A stretch of DNA of 64,000 nt, taken from contig NZ_JAJLPA010000014.1 of assembly GCF_025548555.1 (NCBI RefSeq), forward strand, positions 1 through 64,000, in the 5' to 3' direction. The position numbers were made by a program, and so were the translations under genes. Below, in pieces: positions 18,474 through 27,385 of this stretch. Under the pieces are notes generated by a model. The model worked only from the letters and a program-made list of their open reading frames with translations. It had not been told where the DNA came from and ran no database searches. Origin of the DNA: Sphingomonas sp. A2-49 (GTDB lineage: Bacteria > Pseudomonadota > Alphaproteobacteria > Sphingomonadales > Sphingomonadaceae). Position 1 is the first letter of the stretch, and each line of letters opens with the position of its first letter.

Positions 18474-18744
18474 GTCTGCTGTCCTGCTTCTGCGGTGATG
18501 GGGGCTAAACGGGGCGAAGGCGGTTGGGTTGCGGGTGGCGGCGCCACGGGCCGCGGAAGGTCACGAAAGTGGGTCAAAGGGAGGGTGAAACCGTCGCCCC
18601 TCCGTCACCCGGACGTGTCCGGGGCTACCGGATCGCGGGGGTCACGAGCCAGTCTCCGGCCGCCCTTCCCGCCCCGAAGCGGACCCCCGGAAAGGGTCCG
18701 GGGCGCAGACCGTTGCCCCACCCGGTCATGGGCGGGGCACCGGA
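18474..18744. repeat. 271-base gap with dispersed GTCACCC/CCGGGG repeat sequence
   Basis: No gene is supported here. From 18602 the sequence CCGTCACCCGGACGTGTCCG is a variant of the intergenic box seen elsewhere in the window. GGACCC (18681-18686) and GGGTCC (18694-18699) form a short hairpin. The gap separates tal from gnd and may end the rpiA-tkt-tal transcript and start the gnd one. Confidence 0.5.
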
Positions 18745-19869
18745 TCACGCCGTCGCCGGCTGCTTGGCCGCGATCGATCCCAGCAGGTCGTCGAACGCCT
18801 TCGCGAAGGACGCGACGCCCTGTTCGACCAGCGTATCGGTCACGCCGCCGAGGTCGAGGCCCAGCCGCTCCGCCTCCGCCAGCACGCGGCGGGCGTCGTC
18901 GACGTCCGCGGTCAGCGTGTCGGCCACCGTCCCGCGCTCGCGGAAGGCGTCCATCGTGGCGGGCGGCATCGTGTTGACGGTGTCGCGGCCGATCAGCGTG
19001 TCGACGTAGAGCGTGTCCGCATAGGCCTTGTCCTTCACCCCGGTCGACGCCCAGAGCAGGCGCTGCGGCTGCGCACCCTTGGCGGCGAGCGCCTGCCACC
19101 GATCCGACCTCTCGAAATCGAGGAACCACTGGTACGCCATCTTGGCGTTGGCGATGGCGACCTTGCCGCGCAGGGACCTGAGCGTCTCCGCCTCGGGATC
19201 GTTGTCGGCGACGCGGCGGTCGATCTCCTTGTCGATCATCGCATCGATGCGGCTGACGAAGAAGCTGGCGACGCTGGCGATCCGGTCGATCGGCTGCCCC
19301 TGCCGGACGCGTTCCTCGAGCCCCGTGGCATAGGCTTCGGCGACGCGGACATAGGCGTCGAGCGCGAACAGAAGCGTGACGTTGACGTTGATCCCCTTGG
19401 CGATCGTCGCGCTGATCGCCGGTGCGCCGGCCGGCGTGCCGGGGATCTTTATCATCAGGTTCGGGCGGTCGACGGCATGCCACAGCTTCTCCGCCTCGGC
19501 GATCGTCGCGTCGGTGTCGTCGGCGATATAGGGCGACACTTCGAGGCTGACATAGCCATCGCGTGCATCGAGCCGGTCATAGACCGGGCGAAGCGTTTCC
19601 GCCGCCGCCTTGATGTCCTGGATCGCCAGATGCTCGTAGCGGTCGATCGTCGCCGCGCCGGGATGCTCGCGGTCATAGTCGGCGAGGCTGGCGTCATAGG
19701 CGTCGCCATGGCCCATCGCCTTTTCGAAGATCGACGGGTTGGAGGTGACGCCGGTCAGGCCGTCCTCCTCCACCAGCGTCTTGAGACCGCCGGCCTCCAG
19801 AAACTTGCGATCGACGAAGTCGAGCCACACCGCGGTCCCCGCGGCGGACAGGTCGGCCAGCTTACCCAT
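18745..19869 (-). CDS. tal: transaldolase
   Basis: Transfers a dihydroxyacetone unit between sugar phosphates in the non-oxidative pentose phosphate pathway. The 374-residue product is the longer bacterial type, with GVTSNPSIFEKA near the N-terminus and the Schiff-base Lys141 in LMIKIPGT. A later RLLWASTGVKD is also diagnostic. Start ATG 19869 overlaps the transketolase stop by 8 bases, so it is translationally coupled to tkt; longer in-frame starts lie inside tkt and read as nonsense. Confidence 0.95.
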   Translation of the reverse strand: MGKLADLSAAGTAVWLDFVDRKFLEAGGLKTLVEEDGLTGVTSNPSIFEKAMGHGDAYDASLADYDREHPGAATIDRYEHLAIQDIKAAAETLRPVYDRLDARDGYVSLEVSPYIADDTDATIAEAEKLWHAVDRPNLMIKIPGTPAGAPAISATIAKGINVNVTLLFALDAYVRVAEAYATGLEERVRQGQPIDRIASVASFFVSRIDAMIDKEIDRRVADNDPEAETLRSLRGKVAIANAKMAYQWFLDFERSDRWQALAAKGAQPQRLLWASTGVKDKAYADTLYVDTLIGRDTVNTMPPATMDAFRERGTVADTLTADVDDARRVLAEAERLGLDLGGVTDTLVEQGVASFAKAFDDLLGSIAAKQPATA

Positions 19870-21952
19870 TGTTCTTCTCCAGCATCTCGCGCGCCACCTT
19901 GACGACATTGTCGACGGTGAAGCCGTATTTGTCCTGCAGCTTGGATATGGGGGCGGAGGCACCGAACGTCGACATGGTGACCGTCCGCCCCTTCAGCCCG
20001 ACGTAGCGGTGCCATCCCATCTCGCCCGCCTGCTCGACGGCCAGGCGCGACGGGACCGCCGAAGGCAGCACGCTTTCCTTGTACTCTTCCGATTGCAGTT
20101 CGTAGCGATACCAGCTCGGCATCGACACGACGCGGCTCTTCACCCCGTCGGCGCGCAGCGCCTCGTGCGCCTTGACGACGAGCGCCAGTTCACTGCCCGT
20201 GCCGATCAGGATCACGTCGGGCGTTCCGTCGCAGTCGGCAAGGACGTAGCCGCCCTTCAGCGTGCCCTCGGCGGGGGCATAGGTGCCGCGGTCGAGCGTC
20301 GGCAGCGCCTGGCGCGAGAAGATAAGCGCGGTCGGCCGGCTGGCGTCCTCCAGCGCGGCGCGCCAGGCATAGGCGACCTCGTTCGCGTCGCCGGGGCGGA
20401 TCGTGTCGAGGCCCGGGATGGCGCGGAGCGTCGCGAGGTGCTCGATCGGCTGGTGGGTCGGGCCATCCTCGCCGACGCCGATCGAATCATGGGTGAAGAC
20501 CCAGACGCTGGCCAGCTCCATGATCGCCGACAGGCGGATGGGCGCGCGCATATAGTCGGCGAACACCAGGAAGGTGGAGCCGTAGCTGCGCAGGTGCGAC
20601 AGCGTCATGCCGTTGACGACGCCGCCCATGCCGTGTTCGCGGACGCCGAAGTGGAAGTTCTGGCCGCCGTAATTGTCCGCCTCGAACGACGGCGCGCCCT
20701 TGATGTCGGTCTTGGTCGACGGCGCGAGATCGGCGGATCCGCCGATCAGCCATGGGACGCGCTTCGCCAGCGCGTTCAACACCTTGCCGCCGGAGTCGCG
20801 GCTGGCGAGACCCTTTTCGTCGGCCGGGAATTCCGGGATGTCGGCGTCCCAGCCCTGCGGCAGTTCGTCCTTCAGCATCAAATCCAGTTCGGCGGCGAGC
20901 TCGGCATGCGCGCCGCGATAACCCTCGAACAGCGCCTCCCATTCCTGGCGCAGCGTCGTGCCGCGATCGGCGATGGCATCGTGGAAATGCGCGGCGACGC
21001 CGTCGGGGACGAAGAAGTCCTTGTCCTCCGGCCAGCCATAGGCCCGCTTCGTGGCGCGAACATTGTCTTCGCCCAGCGGCTCGCCATGCGCCTTCTCGCT
21101 GCCGGCCTTGGGGCTGCCCCAGCCGATCACCGAATGGACGACGATGAAGGTCGGCCGGTCGTCGGTCGCCTTGAACGTCTCGATCGCCTTCGCGAAGGCC
21201 TTGGTATCGTTGGCATCGTCGAGGTGGATGACGTTCCAGCCATAGGCCTGGAAGCGCAGCCCGACATCCTCGTCGAAGGCGAGGTCGGTGCCGCCCTCGA
21301 TCGAGATGTGGTTGCTGTCGTAGATCCAGCAGAGGTTGGACAGCTTGAGGTGCCCGGCGAGGCTCGCCGCCTCGGCTGACACACCCTCCATCATGTCGCC
21401 GTCTCCGCACAGCGTGTAGATGTCATGGTCGAACAGCGTGAAGCCGGGCCGGTTGTAGCGCGCCGCAAGCCAGCGCTCGGCGATCGCCATGCCGACCGAA
21501 TTCGAACAGCCCGCGCCGAGCGGCCCGGTCGTCGTCTCGACCCCCGTGGTGTGACGGTATTCGGGGTGGCCGGGCGTGCGCGAGGCGAGCTGGCGAAAGC
21601 CCTTCAGGTCGTCGAGCGTCAGCGCCGCGCGGCCGGTCTTGTTGCCCGCGGCGTCGATCTCCTCGATCCCGGCGAGGTGGATCAACGAATAGAGCAGCAT
21701 CGACGCATGGCCGACGGACAGCACGAAACGATCGCGGTTCGGCCAGTCGGGCTTCGACGGATCGTAGCGCAGGAACTGCGACCACAGGGTATAGCCGACC
21801 GGCGCCAGCGCCATCGGCGTGCCGGGATGGCCCGAATTCGCCTTTTGCACGGCATCCATCGACAGCGTGCGGATCGTGTCGATCGTCAGGCGCTCCAGCG
21901 AACCGTCTTCGTGGATCCCGTTCGGCTGGGTCTGGATCTGGGTATCGGTCAT
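19862..21952 (-). CDS. tkt: transketolase
   Basis: TPP enzyme moving two-carbon units between sugar phosphates; links glycolysis with pentose phosphates. The 696-residue product has all three domains: the TPP domain with the GDGDMMEGVSAEAASLAGH motif, the PYR domain with REHGMGGVVNGM, and the C-terminal domain (about 560-696). AANSGHPGTPM-like sequence near residue 38 (KANSGHPGTPMA) is standard. It lies 71 bases downstream of rpiA and overlaps tal, forming one pentose-phosphate unit. Confidence 0.96.
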   Translation of the reverse strand: MTDTQIQTQPNGIHEDGSLERLTIDTIRTLSMDAVQKANSGHPGTPMALAPVGYTLWSQFLRYDPSKPDWPNRDRFVLSVGHASMLLYSLIHLAGIEEIDAAGNKTGRAALTLDDLKGFRQLASRTPGHPEYRHTTGVETTTGPLGAGCSNSVGMAIAERWLAARYNRPGFTLFDHDIYTLCGDGDMMEGVSAEAASLAGHLKLSNLCWIYDSNHISIEGGTDLAFDEDVGLRFQAYGWNVIHLDDANDTKAFAKAIETFKATDDRPTFIVVHSVIGWGSPKAGSEKAHGEPLGEDNVRATKRAYGWPEDKDFFVPDGVAAHFHDAIADRGTTLRQEWEALFEGYRGAHAELAAELDLMLKDELPQGWDADIPEFPADEKGLASRDSGGKVLNALAKRVPWLIGGSADLAPSTKTDIKGAPSFEADNYGGQNFHFGVREHGMGGVVNGMTLSHLRSYGSTFLVFADYMRAPIRLSAIMELASVWVFTHDSIGVGEDGPTHQPIEHLATLRAIPGLDTIRPGDANEVAYAWRAALEDASRPTALIFSRQALPTLDRGTYAPAEGTLKGGYVLADCDGTPDVILIGTGSELALVVKAHEALRADGVKSRVVSMPSWYRYELQSEEYKESVLPSAVPSRLAVEQAGEMGWHRYVGLKGRTVTMSTFGASAPISKLQDKYGFTVDNVVKVAREMLEKNNG

Positions 21953-22023
21953 GGAATGGCTGCCCTCGCTCTAATCCTGCGTCGAACGCCTGCACGCCCG
22001 ATCCGTTGCGGATGGACGCGCCT

Positions 22024-22713
22024 TTAGCGGGAGGCGCCGGCCCGTTCCAGCCGCGAAACGACTCCGCCGGCGGCGATATAGGCGGCGTCGACCTCGTCGA
22101 GGAACAGCCCGTGGCCGAGCATGCCGGGGATGCCGTCGAGCCATGCCGCCGTCGCGCGCGGATCGGTCAGGTCGAGCCGGCAGTCGGCGATCAAATTGCC
22201 GTTGTCGGTGACGTAGGGCGACCCGTCCGCCATCCGCAGCACCGCGCCCGCGCCGAGCGTCGACAGCAGCGATGCGCGCGCGAACGGCAGGATCTCCACC
22301 GGCACCGGCACCGCGCCGATCGCTGCGACGCGCTTGGCGGCGTCGGCGATCACCACCATCCGGTCGGATGCCGCGGCGACCAGTTTCTCGCGCAGCATCG
22401 CGCCGCCCTTCCCCTTCACCGCGTACAGCCGTCCGTCGATCTCGTCCGCCCCGTCGATGGTCAGGTCGACGCGTGGCACGTCGGCGAAATCGAGCATCGC
22501 GATCCCCAGCCCGCGCGCCTGCGCCTCGCTCGCCCGTGACGTGGCGACCGCACGTACCGACAGCCCCGTCGCGACGCGCCCGCCGAGCGCGCGGATGGCA
22601 TGCGCCGCGGTCGAGCCCGTGCCCAGTCCGACGAGCATGCCGTCGGCGATTTCGGCGACTGCCGCGCGGGCCGCCAGCGCCTTGTCCTCCTCGCCCCTCG
22701 CGTCCGCGTTCAT
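22024..22713 (-). CDS. rpiA: ribose-5-phosphate isomerase A
   Basis: Interconverts ribose 5-phosphate and ribulose 5-phosphate. The 229-residue product shows the family motifs GLGTGSTAAH, TIDGADEID with the catalytic Asp region, and KGKGGAMLREK with the active-site Lys and Glu. ATG 22713 is chosen because AAGGA precedes it by a normal spacing and the family starts here; an upstream in-frame ATG at 22740 adds only nine unlike residues. It is the first gene of the rpiA-tkt-tal run and faces the efflux operon across a 159-base divergent region. Confidence 0.94.
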   Translation of the reverse strand: MNADARGEEDKALAARAAVAEIADGMLVGLGTGSTAAHAIRALGGRVATGLSVRAVATSRASEAQARGLGIAMLDFADVPRVDLTIDGADEIDGRLYAVKGKGGAMLREKLVAAASDRMVVIADAAKRVAAIGAVPVPVEILPFARASLLSTLGAGAVLRMADGSPYVTDNGNLIADCRLDLTDPRATAAWLDGIPGMLGHGLFLDEVDAAYIAAGGVVSRLERAGASR

Positions 22714-22732
22714 GGCCTCGTCCTTTCCGCAC

Positions 22733-22749
22733 TGCGACAAATTGCGACA
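22733..22749. promoter_or_regulatory. tandem TGCGACA repeat in the rpiA/efflux divergent region
   Basis: TGCGACA occurs at 22733-22739 and 22743-22749, a 10-base period that places both copies on the same face of the helix. It sits 20-36 bases upstream of rpiA. It could be an operator for rpiA or the divergent pump; no regulator gene is adjacent. This is an inference from spacing alone. Confidence 0.35.
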
Positions 22750-22872
22750 TTAATAACGCCGTCGTCGGGTTGCATTTCCGGTCGCAACGCAGCCATTGGG
22801 CCGACAGAGCAACCAAACCCCGGTATCGTGCATTGTCGCGCGGTCCGGCTGCGCGAGCCGAGATACGATCGG

Positions 22873-24120
22873 GTGACATACTTGACCACAGCATCGATTC
22901 GCGGACGCCGGTTCTTCGCCGGCGCCGCTGCCGCCGCCCTCGCCCTGACGCTCGTCGCCTGTGGCGGCGGCAGCGAGGGGCAACAGAAGGGCGCGGGCAA
23001 GGGCGGCGCCAACAAGGGCCCCGCGACCGTCGGCTATGTCGTCGTCCAGCCGACCAGCGCCGCGATGGTCACCGAACTCGCCGCGCGTACCAGCGCGTTC
23101 GAAAGTTCCGACGTCCGTCCGCAGGTCAACGGGATCATCCGCCGCCGCTTCTTTACCGAGGGATCGCTGGTCCGGCGCGGGCAGCCGCTCTACGAAATCG
23201 ACCCGCGCCTCTATCGCGCCGCCGTCAACGAGGCGCAGGCCAACCTGCAAAGCGCGCGCGCCAATCAGGAGGCGCAGCGGATCCAGGCCGCGCGCTACAA
23301 GCCGCTCGCCGCGATCGAGGCGGTGTCGAAGCAGGAATATACCAACGCCATCGCCACCGCGCGCCAGGCGACCGCTTCGGTGGCGCAGACCGGCGCCGCG
23401 CTGGAGACGGCACGGATCAACCTCAAGTTCACCACCGTTCCTGCGCCGATCTCCGGGCGGATCGGGCGATCCCTGTTCACCGTCGGCGCGCTGGTGTCGG
23501 CGAGCCAGACCGACCCGCTGGCGCAGATCCAGCGGCTCGACCCGATGTTCGTCGACATCCAGCAATCCGCCGCCGACATGCTGGCGCTGCGCCGCAGCCT
23601 TGCGCAGAACGGCATCGTGCCGACGCGCGCGCAGGTGCGGCTGAAGCTGGAGGACGGCAGCGACTATGGCCTGACCGGATCGGTCGAATTCGCCGAAGCG
23701 CTGGTCAACACGGAAACCGGCACGGTGACGCTGCGCGGGCGCATCCCCAACCCGCAGGGGCTGCTGCTGCCCGGGATGTTCGTGCGCGCGAGCTTCGCGC
23801 AGGCGATCAACGAACGCGCGTTCCTGGTGCCGCAGGAGGCGCTGAGCCGCGATGCCAAGGGCGCGGCGACGGTGATGCTGGTCGGACCGGGCGACAAGGT
23901 GGTGCAGCGCACCGTCACCGCCGCGCGCACGCAGGGCCGCTACTGGGTGGTCACCAGCGGGCTCAATGCCGGCGACCGGATCATCACGCAGGGTCTGAAC
24001 AACCTGCGCCCGGGCGCCGCGATCAAGCCGGTCGCGGCGAACAGCCCGCAGGTCGTCGCGCCACCCAAACAGGGGGCGGACGGGAAACAACAGGGCGCCG
24101 GCCAGAGCAAGGGCGGCTGA
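22873..24120 (+). CDS. RND efflux periplasmic adaptor (membrane fusion lipoprotein)
   Basis: Periplasmic adaptor linking an RND pump to its outer-membrane channel. The 415-residue product has a lipoprotein signal with VAC (lipidated Cys30), then an HlyD/AcrA-type chain: the barrel-sandwich half motif DVRPQVNGIIRRRFFTEGSLV, a helical hairpin (about 110-175) and the second half INLKFTTVPAPISGRIGRS. A Lys/Gly/Gln-rich linker precedes residue 50 and a Gln/Gly-rich tail ends the protein. GTG 22873 is preferred; TTG 22882 would also keep the signal. It is followed after 4 bases by the pump gene. Confidence 0.93.
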   Translation: MTYLTTASIRGRRFFAGAAAAALALTLVACGGGSEGQQKGAGKGGANKGPATVGYVVVQPTSAAMVTELAARTSAFESSDVRPQVNGIIRRRFFTEGSLVRRGQPLYEIDPRLYRAAVNEAQANLQSARANQEAQRIQAARYKPLAAIEAVSKQEYTNAIATARQATASVAQTGAALETARINLKFTTVPAPISGRIGRSLFTVGALVSASQTDPLAQIQRLDPMFVDIQQSAADMLALRRSLAQNGIVPTRAQVRLKLEDGSDYGLTGSVEFAEALVNTETGTVTLRGRIPNPQGLLLPGMFVRASFAQAINERAFLVPQEALSRDAKGAATVMLVGPGDKVVQRTVTAARTQGRYWVVTSGLNAGDRIITQGLNNLRPGAAIKPVAANSPQVVAPPKQGADGKQQGAGQSKGG

Positions 24121-24124
24121 CCCC

Positions 24125-27100
24125 GTGATAAGTCGCATCTTCATCGATCGTCCCATCTTCGCATGGGTGCTGGCGATCATCGTCATGCTCGCCGGCGTGG
24201 GCGCGATCCTCAGCCTGCCGATCGCGCAATATCCCGACGTCGCCCCGCCACAGGTGTCGATCCGCGCGACCTTCCCCGGCGCATCGGCGCAGACGTTGCA
24301 GAATTCGGTGACGCAGATCATCGAGCAGCAGCTGACCGGGATCGACGGGCTGCTCTATTTCAGCTCGTCCTCGTCCAGCCGCGGCGCGGTGACGATCACC
24401 GCGACGTTCGAAAAGGGCACCGATCCCGACATCGCGCAGGTGCAGGTGCAGAACCAGGTGCAGCAGGGCGTCGCGCGCCTGCCGCAACAGGTGCAGCAGC
24501 AGGGACTGGTCGTCCGCAAGTCCAACCCGGACAACTTGCTGATCGTCGGCGTCTATGACGAAACCGACCAGCGCACCAACATGGACGTCAGCGACTATCT
24601 GGTCTCCAACCTCCAGGATCCGCTCGGCCGCGTGCAGGGCGTCGGCGACGTCAACGTGTTCGGATCGCAATATGCGATGCGTATCTGGCTCAATCCCGAA
24701 CGGCTCGCGAGCTATTCGCTGATCCCGTCCGACGTCAGCACCGCGATCCAGGCGCAGAACACCGAAGTCGCCGCGGGCGAGATCGGCGGCCTGCCGTCCG
24801 GTCCCGAACAGATGCTCAACGCGACCGTCACCGCGCAGTCGCGCCTGCAAACGCCCGAACAGTTCCGCCAGATCATCATCAAGACGTTGCCGTCCGGCGC
24901 CACCGTGCGCCTGTCCGACGTCGCGCGCATCGAGCTGGGGGCGGAAAGCTACGCCGCGGTCAGCCGGATCAACCGCCACCCGGGCGCCGGCATCGCGGTG
25001 CTGCTCGCCCCCGGCGCCGACGCGCTGGAAACCGCCGAGCTGGTGAAGGCGGAGGTCGCGCGCGTCGCCAAGGGGTTCCCCGCGGGGCTGAAGGTCGCCT
25101 ACGCCAACGACACCACCGCGTTCATCAAGCTGTCGATCGAAGAGGTCGTCAAGACGCTGATCGAGGCGGTGATCCTGGTCGTCGTCGTCATGTTCGTGTT
25201 CCTGCAAAGCTGGCGCGCGACGCTGATCCCGACGATCGCGGTCCCGGTGGTGCTGCTCGGCACGTTCGCGGTCTTCTCCTTTGCCGGCTTCTCGATCAAC
25301 ACGATGACGCTGTTCGGGCTGGTGCTCGCCATCGGCCTGCTCGTCGACGACGCCATCGTCGTCGTCGAGAACGTCGAGCGGTTGATGGAGGAAAATCCCG
25401 ACATGTCGCCGCGCGAGGCGACGATCGAATCGATGAACGAGATCAGCGTCGCGCTGATCGCGATCGCGCTCGTCCTGTCGGCGGTGTTCCTGCCGATGGC
25501 GTTCTTCGGCGGATCTACCGGCGTCATCTATCGCCAGTTCTCGCTGACGATCGTGTCGGCGATGGTCCTGTCGGTGCTCGTCGCGCTGATCCTCAGCCCG
25601 GCGCTCACCGCCTCGCTGCTGAAGCAGAAGTCGAAGGAAGCCGAAGAGACGCAGGGATTCGCACGCCGGTTCCCGCGCGTCGCCGGCTGGGGCGGCAAGG
25701 CATCGGGCTGGTTCAACCGCAACTTCGAACGCGGCGTGACCCGCTACACCGGGGCCGTGCAGAAGGTCATCGACCGCAAGTGGTTATTCCTTCTCATCTA
25801 CCTGGGCGTCTGTGCGCTGCTTGCGGTGCTGTTCCTGCGGCTGCCGACGGGCTTCCTGCCGACCGAGGACCAGGGCTCGGCGATCGTCCAGTTCCGCCTG
25901 CCGCCGGGTGCGACGCAGGCGCGCACGCTCGAGGTGCAGCGGCAGGTGGAACGCTATTTCACCCAGAACGAGGCCAAGAACGCCTCCGTCCTGTTCACCG
26001 TCGCGGGCGGCGGCGGTGGCGGCGTCAGCGGCCAGAACACGGGTCAGGGCTTCCTCAACTTCGTCGACTGGTCGGAACGCACGGGCAAGGAAAACACCGC
26101 CGACGCGATCACCGGCCGTGCCTCCGCGGCGTTCCGCGGCCTGCGCGATGCACAGGTGTTCGCCCTGGTTCCGCCGGCGATCCGCGGGCTGGGGTCGTCC
26201 GACGGCTTCACGATGGAATTGCAGAACACCGGCGGCCTGACCCAGGACCAGTTCAACGCCGCGCGCGACAAGCTGCTCGCCGCCGCCAACGCCGACCCGG
26301 AGCTCGCCTCGGTCCGCCTGACCGAACTGCCCGACATCGCGACGCTGCGCGTCGACATGGACCAGCAGAAGCTGACCGCGCTCGGACTGACGCAGACCAA
26401 CGCCAATTCGACGCTGACCACCGCGTGGGGCGGCCAGTATGTCAACGACTTCATCGATCGCGGCCGCGTCAAGCGCGTCTACGTTCAGGGCGATGCCCAG
26501 TATCGCTCGGCGCCCGACGACCTGAAGCAATGGTTCGTGCGCGGGTCGAACGGGCAGATGGTGCCCTTCTCGTCCTTCGCCACCACCGGCTGGTCGACCG
26601 CGCCGACGACGCTGTCGCGCTTCAACGGCATCGCGTCGTTCGAATTCCAGGGATCGGCCGCGCCGGGCAAGAGCTCGGGCGATGCGATGACGCGGATCGC
26701 GGCGCTGGCCGCGAAGATCCCCGGCACCTCGGTCGCCTGGGCCGGCCTGTCCTATCAGGAGCGGTTGTCGTCGGGACAGGCGCCGTTGCTGTACGGGCTG
26801 TCGATCCTGGTCGTCTTCCTGTGCCTCGCGGCGCTGTATGAAAGCTGGTCGATCCCGTTCGCGGTGCTGCTCATTATCCCGCTGGGGCTGATCGGTGCGA
26901 TCGCGTTCGTCACGCTGCGCGGCCTGACCAACGACGTCTATCTCCAGATCGGGCTGCTGACGACGATGGGGCTGGCGGCGAAGAACGCGATCCTGATGAT
27001 CGAATTCGCCGAACAGGCCGAACGCAAGGGCGCGCGCGTCATCGACGCCGCGCTGGAAGCGGCGAAGATCCGGTTGCGGCCGATCCTGATGACGTCGTTC

Positions 27101-27385
27101 GCCTTCATCTTCGGCGTGCTGCCACTCGCGATCTCGACTGGCGCGGGCGCGAACAGCCGGATCGCGATCGGGACCGCGGTGATCGGCGGCATGCTGTCGG
27201 CGACGTTCCTCGCGATCTTCTACATCCCGCTGTTCTTCGTGCTCGTCCGCCGCGGCGTGCGCGACGGCATCGCCCGGCTGCGCGGCCGGCCGACCGGGCA
27301 TCAGGGCAAGACCGACGACCATCCGCCGGCGCCGCCGATGCCGCCCGCCACGCCCCCTTCGCAGCCCGCACCGGAGCCCGCATGA
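24125..27385 (+). CDS. RND multidrug efflux pump (HAE1 family, AcrB/MexB-like)
   Basis: Inner-membrane proton-driven drug exporter, working as a trimer with the adaptor upstream and the channel downstream. The 1086-residue product has the usual 12 membrane helices and two large periplasmic loops. The proton relay residues are visible: Asp408-Asp409 in GLLVDDAIVVVEN and Lys953 in LAAKNAILM. The GTG start at 24125 is 4 bases after the adaptor stop. The C-terminus is Pro-rich (about 30 residues), somewhat longer than usual. Its substrates cannot be read from the sequence. Confidence 0.96.
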   Translation: MISRIFIDRPIFAWVLAIIVMLAGVGAILSLPIAQYPDVAPPQVSIRATFPGASAQTLQNSVTQIIEQQLTGIDGLLYFSSSSSSRGAVTITATFEKGTDPDIAQVQVQNQVQQGVARLPQQVQQQGLVVRKSNPDNLLIVGVYDETDQRTNMDVSDYLVSNLQDPLGRVQGVGDVNVFGSQYAMRIWLNPERLASYSLIPSDVSTAIQAQNTEVAAGEIGGLPSGPEQMLNATVTAQSRLQTPEQFRQIIIKTLPSGATVRLSDVARIELGAESYAAVSRINRHPGAGIAVLLAPGADALETAELVKAEVARVAKGFPAGLKVAYANDTTAFIKLSIEEVVKTLIEAVILVVVVMFVFLQSWRATLIPTIAVPVVLLGTFAVFSFAGFSINTMTLFGLVLAIGLLVDDAIVVVENVERLMEENPDMSPREATIESMNEISVALIAIALVLSAVFLPMAFFGGSTGVIYRQFSLTIVSAMVLSVLVALILSPALTASLLKQKSKEAEETQGFARRFPRVAGWGGKASGWFNRNFERGVTRYTGAVQKVIDRKWLFLLIYLGVCALLAVLFLRLPTGFLPTEDQGSAIVQFRLPPGATQARTLEVQRQVERYFTQNEAKNASVLFTVAGGGGGGVSGQNTGQGFLNFVDWSERTGKENTADAITGRASAAFRGLRDAQVFALVPPAIRGLGSSDGFTMELQNTGGLTQDQFNAARDKLLAAANADPELASVRLTELPDIATLRVDMDQQKLTALGLTQTNANSTLTTAWGGQYVNDFIDRGRVKRVYVQGDAQYRSAPDDLKQWFVRGSNGQMVPFSSFATTGWSTAPTTLSRFNGIASFEFQGSAAPGKSSGDAMTRIAALAAKIPGTSVAWAGLSYQERLSSGQAPLLYGLSILVVFLCLAALYESWSIPFAVLLIIPLGLIGAIAFVTLRGLTNDVYLQIGLLTTMGLAAKNAILMIEFAEQAERKGARVIDAALEAAKIRLRPILMTSFAFIFGVLPLAISTGAGANSRIAIGTAVIGGMLSATFLAIFYIPLFFVLVRRGVRDGIARLRGRPTGHQGKTDDHPPAPPMPPATPPSQPAPEPA

